Of a DNA stretch of 57,454 bases, positions 8,177 to 16,317 are shown piece by piece. The notes beneath the pieces are model-generated. The model had not been told where the DNA came from and did no database searches. It saw nothing but the letters and a program-made list of their open reading frames with translations. This DNA is from Muribaculaceae bacterium. Lineage in GTDB: Bacteria > Bacteroidota > Bacteroidia > Bacteroidales > Muribaculaceae. Position 1 is the first letter of the stretch; each line of letters starts with the position of its first letter. The position numbers were made by a program, and so were the translations under genes. Location of the stretch: NCBI GenBank assembly GCA_017555085.1, contig JAFZHD010000052.1:1-57454 (forward strand). The letters run 5' to 3'.

Positions 8177-8962
8177 TTAAAAGCGGAAACTTACATACAA
8201 GCGCAATGATGATGTGCGCATTTTCTGCTGCGATTTGGTAAACATGTCAGATAGGTCCACATCTACATCAATTTCGCCATCGCCATAGGTCAAATCACCG
8301 TCGGCTTTGTCGGCTTCCATTGTTGTTGTGCAATACTTGCCTTGTCCCCAACGATATTCGGCACCGAGAGAAATAACCTTATATGAAATTGCGCCACCGG
8401 TTACAAAAAACGAGCCGTAACCATAAGAGAAACGGGGGTCACCCTCATCGGTTTCTTGAAGCACACAAGAGAATGAAGGCGCATAACGGAAATAACCATT
8501 GATTTTCAAGTGGTCAACAGGGTTGATTGTGAGGCTGGGACCAACATGCATTGCCAATTCAGCCTGATGACGACCGATATTAATATCGCCAAACTTTTCT
8601 TCAAAATAATCACCGATTATGCCACCAATGGGATTGTCTTCCAAATCTTCCTCAAATTCATCATTCAAACCCAAATCCAATTGGTTATACTTCGCATAGT
8701 TGAAATCGATTTGAGTCCAATCGATACCAAACTTGAAAATACCTAAAATGGGCTTTTTATGTAAATAATAAGTCGTACCTTTTGTAATAGCCACACCAAA
8801 TTGGCTATCCCATTTTGCTTCAAGCGCATCAGTTTCAGTTTCAAGAGTTTGGTCAACCCATGCCACATTCAAATAATGCTTGCGGCCCCATGCACTGCTT
8901 TGAGCCGACACCGACATAGCCGCAAACAACACGACCATAATCGCAAATAATACCTTTTTCAT
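8177..8962 (-). CDS. Predicted outer-membrane beta-barrel protein
   Basis: 261 residues with a signal peptide at 1-20 (ends VSAQ). The rest alternates polar and aromatic residues in strand-sized blocks (GTTYYLHKK, GIFKFGIDWTQIDF, HLKINGYFRYAP, SLGAEYRWG) and ends in LRLYVSFRF, a terminal aromatic as expected for an outer-membrane barrel. There is an acidic loop around 205-230 (EADKADGDLTYGDGEIDVDVD). No specific family or substrate is recognised. It has its own promoter (8999-9006) and terminator, so it is probably a single-gene unit. Confidence 0.7.
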   Translation of the reverse strand: MKKVLFAIMVVLFAAMSVSAQSSAWGRKHYLNVAWVDQTLETETDALEAKWDSQFGVAITKGTTYYLHKKPILGIFKFGIDWTQIDFNYAKYNQLDLGLNDEFEEDLEDNPIGGIIGDYFEEKFGDINIGRHQAELAMHVGPSLTINPVDHLKINGYFRYAPSFSCVLQETDEGDPRFSYGYGSFFVTGGAISYKVISLGAEYRWGQGKYCTTTMEADKADGDLTYGDGEIDVDVDLSDMFTKSQQKMRTSSLRLYVSFRF

Positions 8963-8998
8963 AATGTTTGGTTAGTTAGAGTTTCGTTTTATTACTCG

Positions 8999-9006
8999 CA
9001 AAGGTA
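8999..9006 (-). promoter_or_regulatory. -7 box for the outer-membrane barrel gene
   Basis: TACCTTTG on the minus strand (CAAAGGTA on plus), about 36 nt upstream of the ATG at 8962. Confidence 0.65.
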
Positions 9007-9041
9007 ACCACAATAGACCTAACTGCCAAATAGTTGCCCAC

Positions 9042-9080
9042 AAAAAAAAATAGAGGAACGGCACAAGCCATTCCTCTATT
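9042..9080 (-). terminator. Terminator after the CoA-transferase gene
   Basis: The stem AATAGAGGAA (9049-9058) / TTCCTCTATT (9071-9080) is followed on the minus strand by nine Ts (9050-9042). Confidence 0.85.
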
Positions 9081-9102
9081 TTCATATTGCATTAACGACT
9101 GA

Positions 9103-10596
9103 TTAAGCAAATTTTGACCAATCAACCTTGCGCATATCACCCGATTCAGCAAACTCGGTGTGGAACGCAAACGCTGCTTTGAGCGAGTGGGGAGTTTGTC
9201 CGCCTTTGCCGAGTTTGAGATAATCCCAAAGGAGTTCTTTGTACTCGGGGTGAACGCAGTTTTCAATAACTGTTTCGGCGCGTTGAACGGGGTCTTTGCC
9301 TCGAAGGTCGGCAATACCTTGGTCGGTGATGAGAGCGTCAACAGAGTGTTCGCTGTGGTCAAGGTGCGATACCATAGGCACGATGTTACTAATCAAGCCG
9401 CCCTTGGTAATTGAGGGACAACTGAAAATTGAGAGGTAACCGTTGCGAGTAAAGTCGCCAGAGCCACCGATACCGTTCATCATCTTAGTACCAAGCACAT
9501 GAGTTGAGTTGATGTTACCAAAGATGTCGGCTTCAAGAGCAGTATTCATTGTGATGAGGCCCAAACGGCGCACGATTTCGGGGTGGTTAGAGATTTCACC
9601 GGGGCGAAGAATGATTTTGTCGCCAAAGAAATCCATATTTGCCAACACCTCATCCATCATCGCGTCAGAGAATGTCATTGAGCATGAACTTGCAAAACGG
9701 CATTTGCCTTTCTTCATCAAGTCAACAACCGAGTCTTGGATAACTTCGGTGTACATTTCAAATTGAGGAATTTCGTCAACTTCACCAAGACCTTGGAGTA
9801 CAGCATTTGCCACATTACCTACACCCGATTGCATGGGGAGGAACGATTTGGGCAAACGGCCGGCACGCAACTCGTTGAGAAGGAAGTTGCACACATTCTG
9901 GCCGATAAGGACTGTGGTTGCATCAAGTTCGGCAAAACCGCCAACGCCATCTTTGGCATTTGATTTCACGATGCCCACAATCTTGGCAGGGTCAACTTTC
10001 AAGATGGGCGAACCGATGCGGTCGCTTGCTGTATAGATGGGAATTTCGCGACGGCAAGGGGGGTCGTTCGGAATATACAAGTCGTGCATGCCACGAATTG
10101 ACTTGGGAAGTGCCTCGTTAAGTTCAACGATAACTTTTTTAGCCATCATTGCGATTGTGGGAGAGATACCCACACCTGTGCCGAGAACTATTTCGCCATT
10201 GTCATCAATATCAGCAGCCTCGATAATAGCCACATCAAGGTCACCAAACACACCATAACGCATTTTTTGAGCCAACTCCGAGAGGTGGAGGTCAAAGTAG
10301 TGTGCATCGTGAACATTGAGGCGTTTGCGCATATCGCCGTTGCTTTGATATGGAGTGCGCATACCGATTGCGTTAGCGCGAGCCAATGCACCGTCAACAT
10401 GGTCATTGGTTGACGCACCGGTAAACATATTGATTTTGAACTCGCGGCCCTGTTCATGCTCTTTGATTGCTCGTTCGGCAAGAGCCTCAGTAACCACTTT
10501 GGGAGTACCCGATGCTGTAAAGCCAGAGAAACCCACATTGTCGCCATTTTTTATATGCTCGGCTGCTTCTTGCGCCGTAATAAAAGGAATAGCCAT
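9103..10596 (-). CDS. Acetyl-CoA hydrolase/transferase (succinyl-CoA:acetate CoA-transferase type)
   Basis: 497 residues. I place the start at the ATG at 10596 (MAIPFITAQEAAEHIKNGD), since the longer frame to 10683 would overlap the upstream gene and lacks homology. The N-terminal GFSGFTASGTPKVVTEAL, the VGGFAELDATTVLIGQNV block and the FEMYTEVIQDSVVDL segment (with the Glu expected to form the CoA thioester) mark the class-I acetyl-CoA hydrolase/transferase family. In Bacteroidales fermentation it would exchange CoA between succinate or propionate and acetate. It lies 38 nt downstream of a small acidic protein gene, with no promoter of its own visible. Confidence 0.9.
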   Translation of the reverse strand: MAIPFITAQEAAEHIKNGDNVGFSGFTASGTPKVVTEALAERAIKEHEQGREFKINMFTGASTNDHVDGALARANAIGMRTPYQSNGDMRKRLNVHDAHYFDLHLSELAQKMRYGVFGDLDVAIIEAADIDDNGEIVLGTGVGISPTIAMMAKKVIVELNEALPKSIRGMHDLYIPNDPPCRREIPIYTASDRIGSPILKVDPAKIVGIVKSNAKDGVGGFAELDATTVLIGQNVCNFLLNELRAGRLPKSFLPMQSGVGNVANAVLQGLGEVDEIPQFEMYTEVIQDSVVDLMKKGKCRFASSCSMTFSDAMMDEVLANMDFFGDKIILRPGEISNHPEIVRRLGLITMNTALEADIFGNINSTHVLGTKMMNGIGGSGDFTRNGYLSIFSCPSITKGGLISNIVPMVSHLDHSEHSVDALITDQGIADLRGKDPVQRAETVIENCVHPEYKELLWDYLKLGKGGQTPHSLKAAFAFHTEFAESGDMRKVDWSKFA

Positions 10597-10634
10597 TGTC
10601 GTGATAATAGATTTAGTTGTTAAGTTTATATTTA

Positions 10635-11027
10635 TTAAAATTTTGTTTTCAGTATTTCGGCATCGACCACCGAGCGTCGCCACCGTTCAATTTCGGCTTC
10701 ACAATCGTCCTCATCGTCGGCCATGGCCTCCATTGCCACGATTTCGGGTTCAGGCTCAACGGCCATTGCATTGGTTACCGACTCGCCCTCTTCATGGGCA
10801 TCAAACGGCTCGTTTTCTTGTGCTTCGGCAACTTCATCGTCGTCATACAAGAATCTGAACTCGGCATCAAAGTCTTCAACTACGGGAGGTTCAGGATACA
10901 TTTGTCGGCGTTGTCCGTGCTCGTCCATCATCTTACGGCGGGCAGCCTCGGCCTCTTTGCTTTTCTTTGCCATCACCGATATCGCCGAAAAAATGACAAC
11001 GAAAAATATAACTATTAGTTTGACCAT
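10635..11027 (-). CDS. Small acidic protein with N-terminal membrane segment
   Basis: 130 residues. Residues 1-20 are a signal peptide or membrane anchor (IVIFFVVIFSAISVMA), followed by a charged stretch (KKSKEAEAARRKMMDE) and a long acidic region. The C-terminus WRRSVVDAEILKTKF fits the AVIYSEILNRKY-type ending that many small Bacteroidales proteins share and that often accompanies unrelated metabolic genes. Function is unknown. It is first in a two-gene unit with the CoA-transferase. Confidence 0.65.
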   Translation of the reverse strand: MVKLIVIFFVVIFSAISVMAKKSKEAEAARRKMMDEHGQRRQMYPEPPVVEDFDAEFRFLYDDDEVAEAQENEPFDAHEEGESVTNAMAVEPEPEIVAMEAMADDEDDCEAEIERWRRSVVDAEILKTKF

Positions 11028-11042
11028 ATCCTCACCTTTTCG

Positions 11043-11050
11043 TAATTTTG
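11043..11050 (+). promoter_or_regulatory. -7 box for miaB
   Basis: TAATTTTG on the plus strand, with a start of transcription expected near 11057 and a leader of about 90 nt. It abuts the minus-strand -7 box at 11053-11060. Confidence 0.6.
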
Positions 11051-11052
11051 CA

Positions 11053-11060
11053 CAAAAATA
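11053..11060 (-). promoter_or_regulatory. -7 box for the small acidic protein operon
   Basis: The minus strand reads TATTTTTG (CAAAAATA on plus), about 26 nt before the start codon at 11027. The opposing box is only 2 nt away. Confidence 0.6.
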
Positions 11061-11147
11061 GGTAATTATCGTTGGACTTACAAAGTTTTTAATGTGTTTA
11101 ATAGCATCATAGCCTACGATTTTTCACCTTAACAACTAATTCACACT

Positions 11148-12515
11148 ATGTCAGAACTTACAAACACAACCGACAGTCAACATTTTGACAAACGACTGTT
11201 CATTGAAACATACGGTTGCCAAATGAATGTTGCCGACAGCGAAGTTGTAGCATCGGTAATGGGAATGGCTGGCTACACAACAACCGACGACATCGACCTA
11301 GCCGATGCCATTTTGCTCAACACTTGCTCTATTCGCGACAATGCCGAGCAAAAAATCGTGTCGCGCCTCACAACATTGGCTGCTATGCGCCGTAAACGTC
11401 GCGGCAACCGCCTCATCATAGGCGTAATAGGCTGCATGGCCGAGCGCGTTCGCGACACCCTCATCAACGACTACGAAGTTGACTTGGTTGCCGGTCCCGA
11501 CTCATATCTCGACTTGCCCAACCTTTTTGCCGCTGTCGAAAACGGCGAAAAAGCCATCAATGTGGAGTTGAGCACCACCGAGACCTATCGCGACATCATT
11601 CCCTCACGCATCACAGGCAACACCGTCAGCGGCTTTATCAGCATTATGCGCGGTTGCAACAACTTCTGCTCATATTGCATCGTGCCCTACACTCGCGGCC
11701 GCGAGCGTAGCCGTGAAGCGCAAAGCATTCTCAACGAACTTGCCGACTTGCGCGCCAAAGGCTTCAAAGAAGTCACTTTGCTTGGTCAGAATGTAAACAG
11801 TTATTGCTACAAAGACGACAACGGCACCGAAATCAGTTTTGCACAACTGCTTGCCATGGTTGCCGAAGCTGCACCCGATATGCGAGTGAGATTTACAACC
11901 TCTCACCCCAAGGATATGACCGACGAAATCATCGCCGTCATTGCCAAATATGCCAATGTGTGCAACCACATTCACCTTCCCGTGCAATCGGGCTGTAACA
12001 CAGTGCTCAAAGCCATGAACCGCCACTACACCCGCGAGTGGTATCTCGACCGCATCGCCGCCATTCGTCGCATGATTCCCGACTGCGGCATCTCAACCGA
12101 CATGTTCACAGGCTTCCACAACGAGAGCGAAGAAGATTTCCAAGAAACACTCTCGCTCATGCGCGAAGTAGGCTTTGACGCCGCATTCATGTTCAAATAC
12201 TCTGAACGCCCCGGCACAATGGCATCACGCCACTTGCCCGACAACATTGCCGAAGAGGTTAAAATCGACCGCCTCAACCGCATGATTGCCCTCCAAAACG
12301 AACTCTCGCTTGAATCAAACCGCCGAGACATCGGCAAGACATTTGATGTGCTTGTCGAAGGCGTTTCAAAACGCAGCAAAGAGCAGTTTGTGGGCCGCAA
12401 TCAGCAAAACAAGAGCGTCGTATTCCCCCGCGGCAACTATCGCATCGGCGACATCGCCCATGTCACAATAGTTGAGGCATCATCGGCCACACTAATCGGA
12501 CAACTTGCCGAATAA
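11148..12515 (+). CDS. miaB: MiaB, tRNA-2-methylthio-N6-dimethylallyladenosine synthase
   Basis: 455 residues. The order of domains is: methylthiotransferase N-terminal domain with FIETYGCQMNVADSE and two further cysteines (LLNTCSIR, GVIGCMAER) for the auxiliary cluster; radical SAM domain with the CxxxCxxC signature in GCNNFCSYCIVPYTRGRERSR; and a C-terminal TRAM domain (DVLVEGVSKRSKEQFVGRN). It adds the methylthio group to i6A37 of tRNAs. The YGCQMN motif and the TRGRERSR sequence favour MiaB over RimO or MtaB. Confidence 0.96.
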   Translation: MSELTNTTDSQHFDKRLFIETYGCQMNVADSEVVASVMGMAGYTTTDDIDLADAILLNTCSIRDNAEQKIVSRLTTLAAMRRKRRGNRLIIGVIGCMAERVRDTLINDYEVDLVAGPDSYLDLPNLFAAVENGEKAINVELSTTETYRDIIPSRITGNTVSGFISIMRGCNNFCSYCIVPYTRGRERSREAQSILNELADLRAKGFKEVTLLGQNVNSYCYKDDNGTEISFAQLLAMVAEAAPDMRVRFTTSHPKDMTDEIIAVIAKYANVCNHIHLPVQSGCNTVLKAMNRHYTREWYLDRIAAIRRMIPDCGISTDMFTGFHNESEEDFQETLSLMREVGFDAAFMFKYSERPGTMASRHLPDNIAEEVKIDRLNRMIALQNELSLESNRRDIGKTFDVLVEGVSKRSKEQFVGRNQQNKSVVFPRGNYRIGDIAHVTIVEASSATLIGQLAE

Positions 12516-12533
12516 TATCACTATCAACATATT

Positions 12534-12557
12534 GCGAGGTCCGACATCGGACCTCGC
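12534..12557 (+). terminator. Strong hairpin after miaB
   Basis: A perfect inverted repeat GCGAGGTCCGA-CA-TCGGACCTCGC sits between miaB and the MFS gene. The following ATTTCATTT is only moderately T-rich, so it may attenuate rather than fully stop transcription into the next gene 22 nt on. Confidence 0.65.
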
Positions 12558-12578
12558 ATTTCATTTAGACAACCCATT

Positions 12579-13754
12579 ATGAAAGAAGTGCTGTGGAACA
12601 GGAATTATATCTATGTGTGTGCAGCCAATTTCCTGCTCTTCTTTTCATTTTACCTATTGCTGCCACTGCTGCCTTTCTACTTGCGCGACACCTTTGCCGC
12701 CGACAAGCAGACCATTGGCATCATTTTGTCGGGCTACACCATCACCGCACTTGCCATTCGCCCCTTCGGCGGATTTATCGTTGACAGCTTCCCGCGCAAG
12801 CAAGTGTTGCTAATCAGTTATTTCGCGTTTTTTGCATTCTTTGCCGGCTACCTCATCACAGGCACACTGTTGCTGTTTGCCATCATACGCTCAGCCCACG
12901 GACTCACATTCGGCGCAGTAACCGTGGCCAATAGCACCATGGCAATCGATGTGCTTGCACCCTCGCGCCGTGCCGAGGGCATAGGCTACTACGGCGTGAG
13001 CAACAATCTCGCAATGGCAATCGGCCCGTCGCTGTCAATGTATATGTATGACCACCACATTGCAGCCGAATACATCTTTATGACCGCACTCATCGCAGCC
13101 GGCATCGGTCTGGCTCTCAACTCATTGCTCAAACCCGTGCAACGACAACCCATTCGCGATAAACAACCCGTATCGCTTGACCGCTTTTTCCTCACAAACG
13201 CCGTTCCCGAAAGTTTTATGGTAATCTTTTTCTCATTCGCCTACGGCATACTCTCGACCTATGTAGCCATTTATGGCAAAGACGAGATAGGCATCGAAGG
13301 CGGTAGCGGGTTATTCTTCTTGATACTCGCCATCGGCCTCATCGGCGCTCGATTGGTATCGGCACAATGGGTGAAACGCGGATTGCTCACACGCAACATC
13401 GGCGTAGGCATGGTGCTGACCACAATCGGATATATCATATTCTGCGCATGGCAAGCGCCAATGGGTTATTATGCCTCGGCCATAGTATTAGGTTGCGGAT
13501 ATGGCGCAATGTGCCCATCATTTCAGACAGTATTTATCGACCTCGCGCCCAATAGCCGACGCGGCACAGCCAATTCGACCTACCTCACATCATGGGATTT
13601 AGGCTTGGGCATAGGCGTCGTAATCGGCGGCTCCGTAGCCGAACACCTCTCCTACCACACCGCCTACATCATGGCCGTAGCAGTATGCATCATCGGCGCA
13701 GCCATATTCTTCACCCACACCGCCAACCACTTCAACACCCACAAATTAAGATAA
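12579..13754 (+). CDS. Major facilitator superfamily exporter
   Basis: 391 residues and about 12 membrane segments. The cytoplasmic loop between segments 2 and 3 reads RPFGGFIVDSFPRKQVL, the MFS signature; segment 4 has RSAHGLTFGAVTVANSTMAIDVLAPSRRAEGIGYYGV, typical of the YfcJ/YhhS and arabinose-efflux-like DHA1 drug exporters. The second half repeats the fold. The substrate cannot be read from sequence. It converges with the HipT gene with only 9 nt between them. Confidence 0.85.
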   Translation: MKEVLWNRNYIYVCAANFLLFFSFYLLLPLLPFYLRDTFAADKQTIGIILSGYTITALAIRPFGGFIVDSFPRKQVLLISYFAFFAFFAGYLITGTLLLFAIIRSAHGLTFGAVTVANSTMAIDVLAPSRRAEGIGYYGVSNNLAMAIGPSLSMYMYDHHIAAEYIFMTALIAAGIGLALNSLLKPVQRQPIRDKQPVSLDRFFLTNAVPESFMVIFFSFAYGILSTYVAIYGKDEIGIEGGSGLFFLILAIGLIGARLVSAQWVKRGLLTRNIGVGMVLTTIGYIIFCAWQAPMGYYASAIVLGCGYGAMCPSFQTVFIDLAPNSRRGTANSTYLTSWDLGLGIGVVIGGSVAEHLSYHTAYIMAVAVCIIGAAIFFTHTANHFNTHKLR

Positions 13755-13763
13755 CCGTAACGA

Positions 13764-14765
13764 TTACTTTTCGTCGCGTTGAAAGCGATGTAGTCGTTCT
13801 TGGTAAGAGCGCTTATACATGCGTTTCGCTCTTTCATCAAGAAATGACCTTTCAATCAGCTCATAAACCAACGGTTGCTCGGTTGCAAATCGGGCTATAA
13901 TTTCGTTTATCTTCTTTGGCAACAACTCAATGCGATGTCCAAATTCCACAAAATCGGCCTTGCATGGGTGGCCTGTATTGCGATACACTTCTGAATGAAC
14001 CTCTCTCGGCATTAAGCCGTCTTGCAAAGCAAAGTCACCGTCATCAATATGAATTGATGTGTTTAACAAATCATAGCATGGAGTCATAACATAATCGCCC
14101 GATGGAGTTTCTTGTATAGAGAAGTTTTTTAGATGGGCATCGCCATTGCCAAACAGATAATTAAACACCACAAGTGCGAAAAAATTGGCCATTTCAACTC
14201 GCCAAGCCGCAACATTAGCCTTAATCAGCGCTGCTGCATCTTCATAACTACCCGTATATTTGAAGTTCTTGCCATGAGTATCAGTCGTTTTGCCTGCTAA
14301 TGACGAAAAATCTTCTTGGGCAATCTTCTGACCGTCACCAGTGTAGTCAAAACGTTTTGTAATATAAGCGGGCTTTCCGTCAGCAAAAAACGCCATGGCG
14401 TTGTCGGCAGTTTTCATCTTATAAACTTGGCGTGCAATCTGCATTGTCAGGTGCTCATTAGCCGGAACTTGGTCACGATATCGAAGATGCTTATAATCGG
14501 GTGCCGGCTTTATTATATATCGTCCCGACTCGCCCTCTGCTGCAAGTTGCAGTTTTTTGTCTTTAACCACTACTGACAACTTTTCTTGAACGCCCGAAAT
14601 CGATATACGATTTACCGCAGCTACAAAATCGGAGTTCTCTGCATCATAACTAAAATCAAGCACATGATTAACCGCCACGCCGTCAAACATGGAACGCACA
14701 CACACCGGACTATACCTGTCAAAGCCCGAAGCAAGCGTTCCGGGACAAACATCTATCTTTTTCAT
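13764..14765 (-). CDS. hipT: HipT-like serine/threonine kinase toxin
   Basis: 333 residues, shorter than a full HipA because the N-subdomain is encoded separately upstream. Kinase features: the SIS phosphoacceptor motif at 55-57 in RISISGVQEKLS, at nearly the position of the two autophosphorylated serines in E. coli O127 HipT (S57/S59); an ATP-binding Lys in YIIKP (K86); the catalytic loop GNGDAHLKNF (D209, N214); and the metal-binding Asp in CYDLLN (D232). HipT phosphorylates tryptophanyl-tRNA synthetase in E. coli; the target here is inferred only. The start overlaps the end of the preceding gene by 4 nt (ATGA), supporting tight co-translation. Confidence 0.9.
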   Translation of the reverse strand: MKKIDVCPGTLASGFDRYSPVCVRSMFDGVAVNHVLDFSYDAENSDFVAAVNRISISGVQEKLSVVVKDKKLQLAAEGESGRYIIKPAPDYKHLRYRDQVPANEHLTMQIARQVYKMKTADNAMAFFADGKPAYITKRFDYTGDGQKIAQEDFSSLAGKTTDTHGKNFKYTGSYEDAAALIKANVAAWRVEMANFFALVVFNYLFGNGDAHLKNFSIQETPSGDYVMTPCYDLLNTSIHIDDGDFALQDGLMPREVHSEVYRNTGHPCKADFVEFGHRIELLPKKINEIIARFATEQPLVYELIERSFLDERAKRMYKRSYQERLHRFQRDEK

Positions 14766-15085
14766 AATTCTCTAACAGTTACCGCCCCTATGGTATCGAA
14801 TGTTGCAGTTGCCGACAACAAGCCAAAGGCATCATCTTCATCAATTTTCAAAGTCGCACACTGCAATGCTTTATTCGCTCCTTCTGACAACATATTTGCG
14901 AAAAACGGAAACAAGGTCTCAGAAACAAACAGTTCTTTTTGCTTTGGAAATGCCAACGCAATCGGACGACAATCACGATTGAGCAAATATGAATCGTTAT
15001 AACCAAATTCATACTTGCCATCTTGGGTTTCGGTCAAAACTCCTGCTTCAACCCCCTTAAAATAAATTAGCAGACGCCTCATCAT
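14762..15085 (-). CDS. hipS: HipS-like antitoxin (free HipA N-terminal subdomain)
   Basis: 107 residues matching the N-terminal subdomain 1 of HipA (LLIYFKGVEAGVLTE, YLLNRDCRPIALAFP, FFANMLSEG). In tripartite HipBST systems this part is a separate protein that neutralises HipT. It starts with two consecutive Met codons and its first ATG overlaps the hipB stop codon (ATGA at 15082-15085). Its own stop overlaps the hipT start in the same manner. Confidence 0.85.
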   Translation of the reverse strand: MMRRLLIYFKGVEAGVLTETQDGKYEFGYNDSYLLNRDCRPIALAFPKQKELFVSETLFPFFANMLSEGANKALQCATLKIDEDDAFGLLSATATFDTIGAVTVREL

Positions 15086-15279
15086 TCAACTCCTTTCACT
15101 TTAATAACAATTTCCAAACCCAAAACATCGGCTATCTTCTTCAATGTAGCTACCGACGGATTTCCCTTACCACTTTCCACGCTCTTTATAAAGCGGACAC
15201 TTAGTCCGGTGTAATCCGATAAATCTTTCTGCGTCAAGCCCAATATCGAACGACGCTCCTTAATCACATTATAATCCAT
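15082..15279 (-). CDS. hipB: HipB-like XRE-family DNA-binding protein
   Basis: 65 residues when started at the ATG at 15279 (MDYNVIKERRSILGLTQ); the upstream in-frame Met codons lie before the predicted transcription start near 15299 and are rejected. It is a compact Cro/C1-type helix-turn-helix: LTQKDLSDYTGLSVRFIKSVESGKGNPSVATLKKIADVLGLEI. It would repress the operon and support HipT control together with HipS. Gene order hipB-hipS-hipT is that of the known HipBST systems. Confidence 0.85.
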   Translation of the reverse strand: MDYNVIKERRSILGLTQKDLSDYTGLSVRFIKSVESGKGNPSVATLKKIADVLGLEIVIKVKGVE

Positions 15280-15280
15280 A

Positions 15281-15296
15281 GGGCAATATATTTCAC
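15281..15296 (-). promoter_or_regulatory. Second (imperfect) HipB operator candidate
   Basis: GGGCAATATATTTCAC on plus reads GTGAAATATATTGCCC on minus and matches the perfect palindrome at 15342-15357 at 13 of 16 positions. It covers the start of transcription and the ribosome-binding region of hipB. Confidence 0.6.
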
Positions 15297-15304
15297 TTTT
15301 ACCG

Positions 15305-15336
15305 CAAAAGTATAAAATTCCCCTGAAACAAACAAG
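15305..15336 (-). promoter_or_regulatory. Promoter of the hipBST operon
   Basis: On the minus strand CTTG (15336-15333) and TACTTTTG (15312-15305) are 20 nt apart, matching the Bacteroidetes -33/-7 consensus. Transcription should begin near 15299. Operator-like sites lie on both sides. Confidence 0.7.
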
Positions 15337-15341
15337 CATTT

Positions 15342-15357
15342 GTGCATTATATTGCAC
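15342..15357. promoter_or_regulatory. HipB operator candidate (perfect palindrome)
   Basis: GTGCA-TTATAT-TGCAC is a perfect inverted repeat with a 6-bp spacer, placed just upstream of the -33 element. A related copy lies at 15281-15296, 61 bp away. Paired operators around the promoter are usual for XRE antitoxin autoregulation. Confidence 0.65.
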
Positions 15358-15386
15358 TTACACCCCCTCATTCCACTAAACCCAAA

Positions 15387-15424
15387 CAAAAAAAATAGGG
15401 TGTGCCAAAATTTTGGCACACCCT
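15387..15424 (-). terminator. Terminator after the 236-residue outer-membrane protein gene
   Basis: A 28-nt perfect palindrome (15397-15424, core GGCACACCCT and its complement) is followed on the minus strand by eight Ts. Confidence 0.88.
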
Positions 15425-15455
15425 CTCGATGTATTGTCTGTTTGAGTTGCTATAA

Positions 15456-16166
15456 TCAAAAGTCAAAACTGATTTTCAAGCCAAAAGCATGCAATGTTCC
15501 ATCGTTATTCATTCCATGATTGCCGGTTATAGAATACTCATAGCCCAACTGCCGTAATTGATACCCAAGGCCAAAACTAATTCCCGACTTTTTTGACACT
15601 CCTATTCTACAACCAATAGTCGGTGAAAATAACAAGCCGCCACCATCGTAACCGCTAGTGGTAAGTTGTAACGCGTATCCTAATTTCACGTCCAAATATG
15701 GAGTAACTGCTTTATTCAAAGGCGTTAAACGGACATTGGCGAACATTGGCATTGACAAAATATCTATAAATGACTCATAACCAAGACCGCCACCGATATA
15801 GAGATATGGGCTAAACTGATAACCATGAGATGTTACCGCTTCAATATGATTATAATTTTCATTATCTAAAAGATATCCACATTCTAAAAACCACTTATAC
15901 CCAATTCGCAAGGTTTTAGCACTATTCGCTTCATTTTCTTTTTCCGAATAGTCTTTAACGATTCGTTCCACTTCCGACATGGGATAAACAAATATGCTCC
16001 CGTCACTTGTCTGCACTTTCATCGACCCGCTTGGAACTTGCTCGATTACAATACCTTTGATGATACTACCGTTTTTCAAATACACCAATTCTTGCCACTG
16101 TTGGGCCGATACTTGCAATGAAATGCCGGCAAATATCAGCAGAAGCATTAATCCTAATTTTTTCAT
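15456..16166 (-). CDS. Outer-membrane beta-barrel protein with N-terminal beta module
   Basis: 236 residues, signal peptide at 1-21 (ends VSAQ). A short module follows, YLKNGSIIKGIVIEQVPSGS then VQTSDGSIFVYPMSEVERI, a small beta domain often found before barrels in Bacteroidetes. After a charged linker (DYSEKENEANSAK) come strand blocks such as YLYIGGGLGYES, YLDVKLGYALQL and SGISFGLGYQLRQLGYEYS, ending GLKISFDF with the terminal Phe of a barrel. Function is unknown. It has its own promoter and terminator and lies between the toxin-antitoxin operon and the TonB receptor. Confidence 0.75.
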   Translation of the reverse strand: MKKLGLMLLLIFAGISLQVSAQQWQELVYLKNGSIIKGIVIEQVPSGSMKVQTSDGSIFVYPMSEVERIVKDYSEKENEANSAKTLRIGYKWFLECGYLLDNENYNHIEAVTSHGYQFSPYLYIGGGLGYESFIDILSMPMFANVRLTPLNKAVTPYLDVKLGYALQLTTSGYDGGGLLFSPTIGCRIGVSKKSGISFGLGYQLRQLGYEYSITGNHGMNNDGTLHAFGLKISFDF

Positions 16167-16195
16167 ATTATCAATTATAGAGGTTATGACTCTCG

Positions 16196-16203
16196 CAAAA
16201 ATA
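16196..16203 (-). promoter_or_regulatory. -7 box for the 236-residue outer-membrane protein
   Basis: The minus strand reads TATTTTTG (CAAAAATA on plus), about 30 nt upstream of the ATG at 16166. Confidence 0.55.
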
Positions 16204-16267
16204 CTACTTATTTCAATATCTGCAAAATAATTGCATCAATCTTCATTCATACGGATATATGCAAGAA

Positions 16268-16293
16268 ACCCGGGTCGCGTGGGCGCCCGGGCT
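16268..16293 (-). terminator. Terminator after the TonB-dependent receptor
   Basis: GC-rich arms CCCGGG (16269-16274) and CCCGGG (16286-16291) extended by A/T pairs; the minus-strand tail is TTTCTTG. Confidence 0.55.
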
Positions 16294-16317
16294 TATGAAT
16301 TTTGGCAAGGGAAGTGT

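Noticed and set aside
10597..10683. Longer N-terminus of the CoA-transferase frame (start at 10683)
   Set aside because: It would overlap the upstream acidic-protein gene, has no family similarity, and a normal start with the conserved opening is at 10596.
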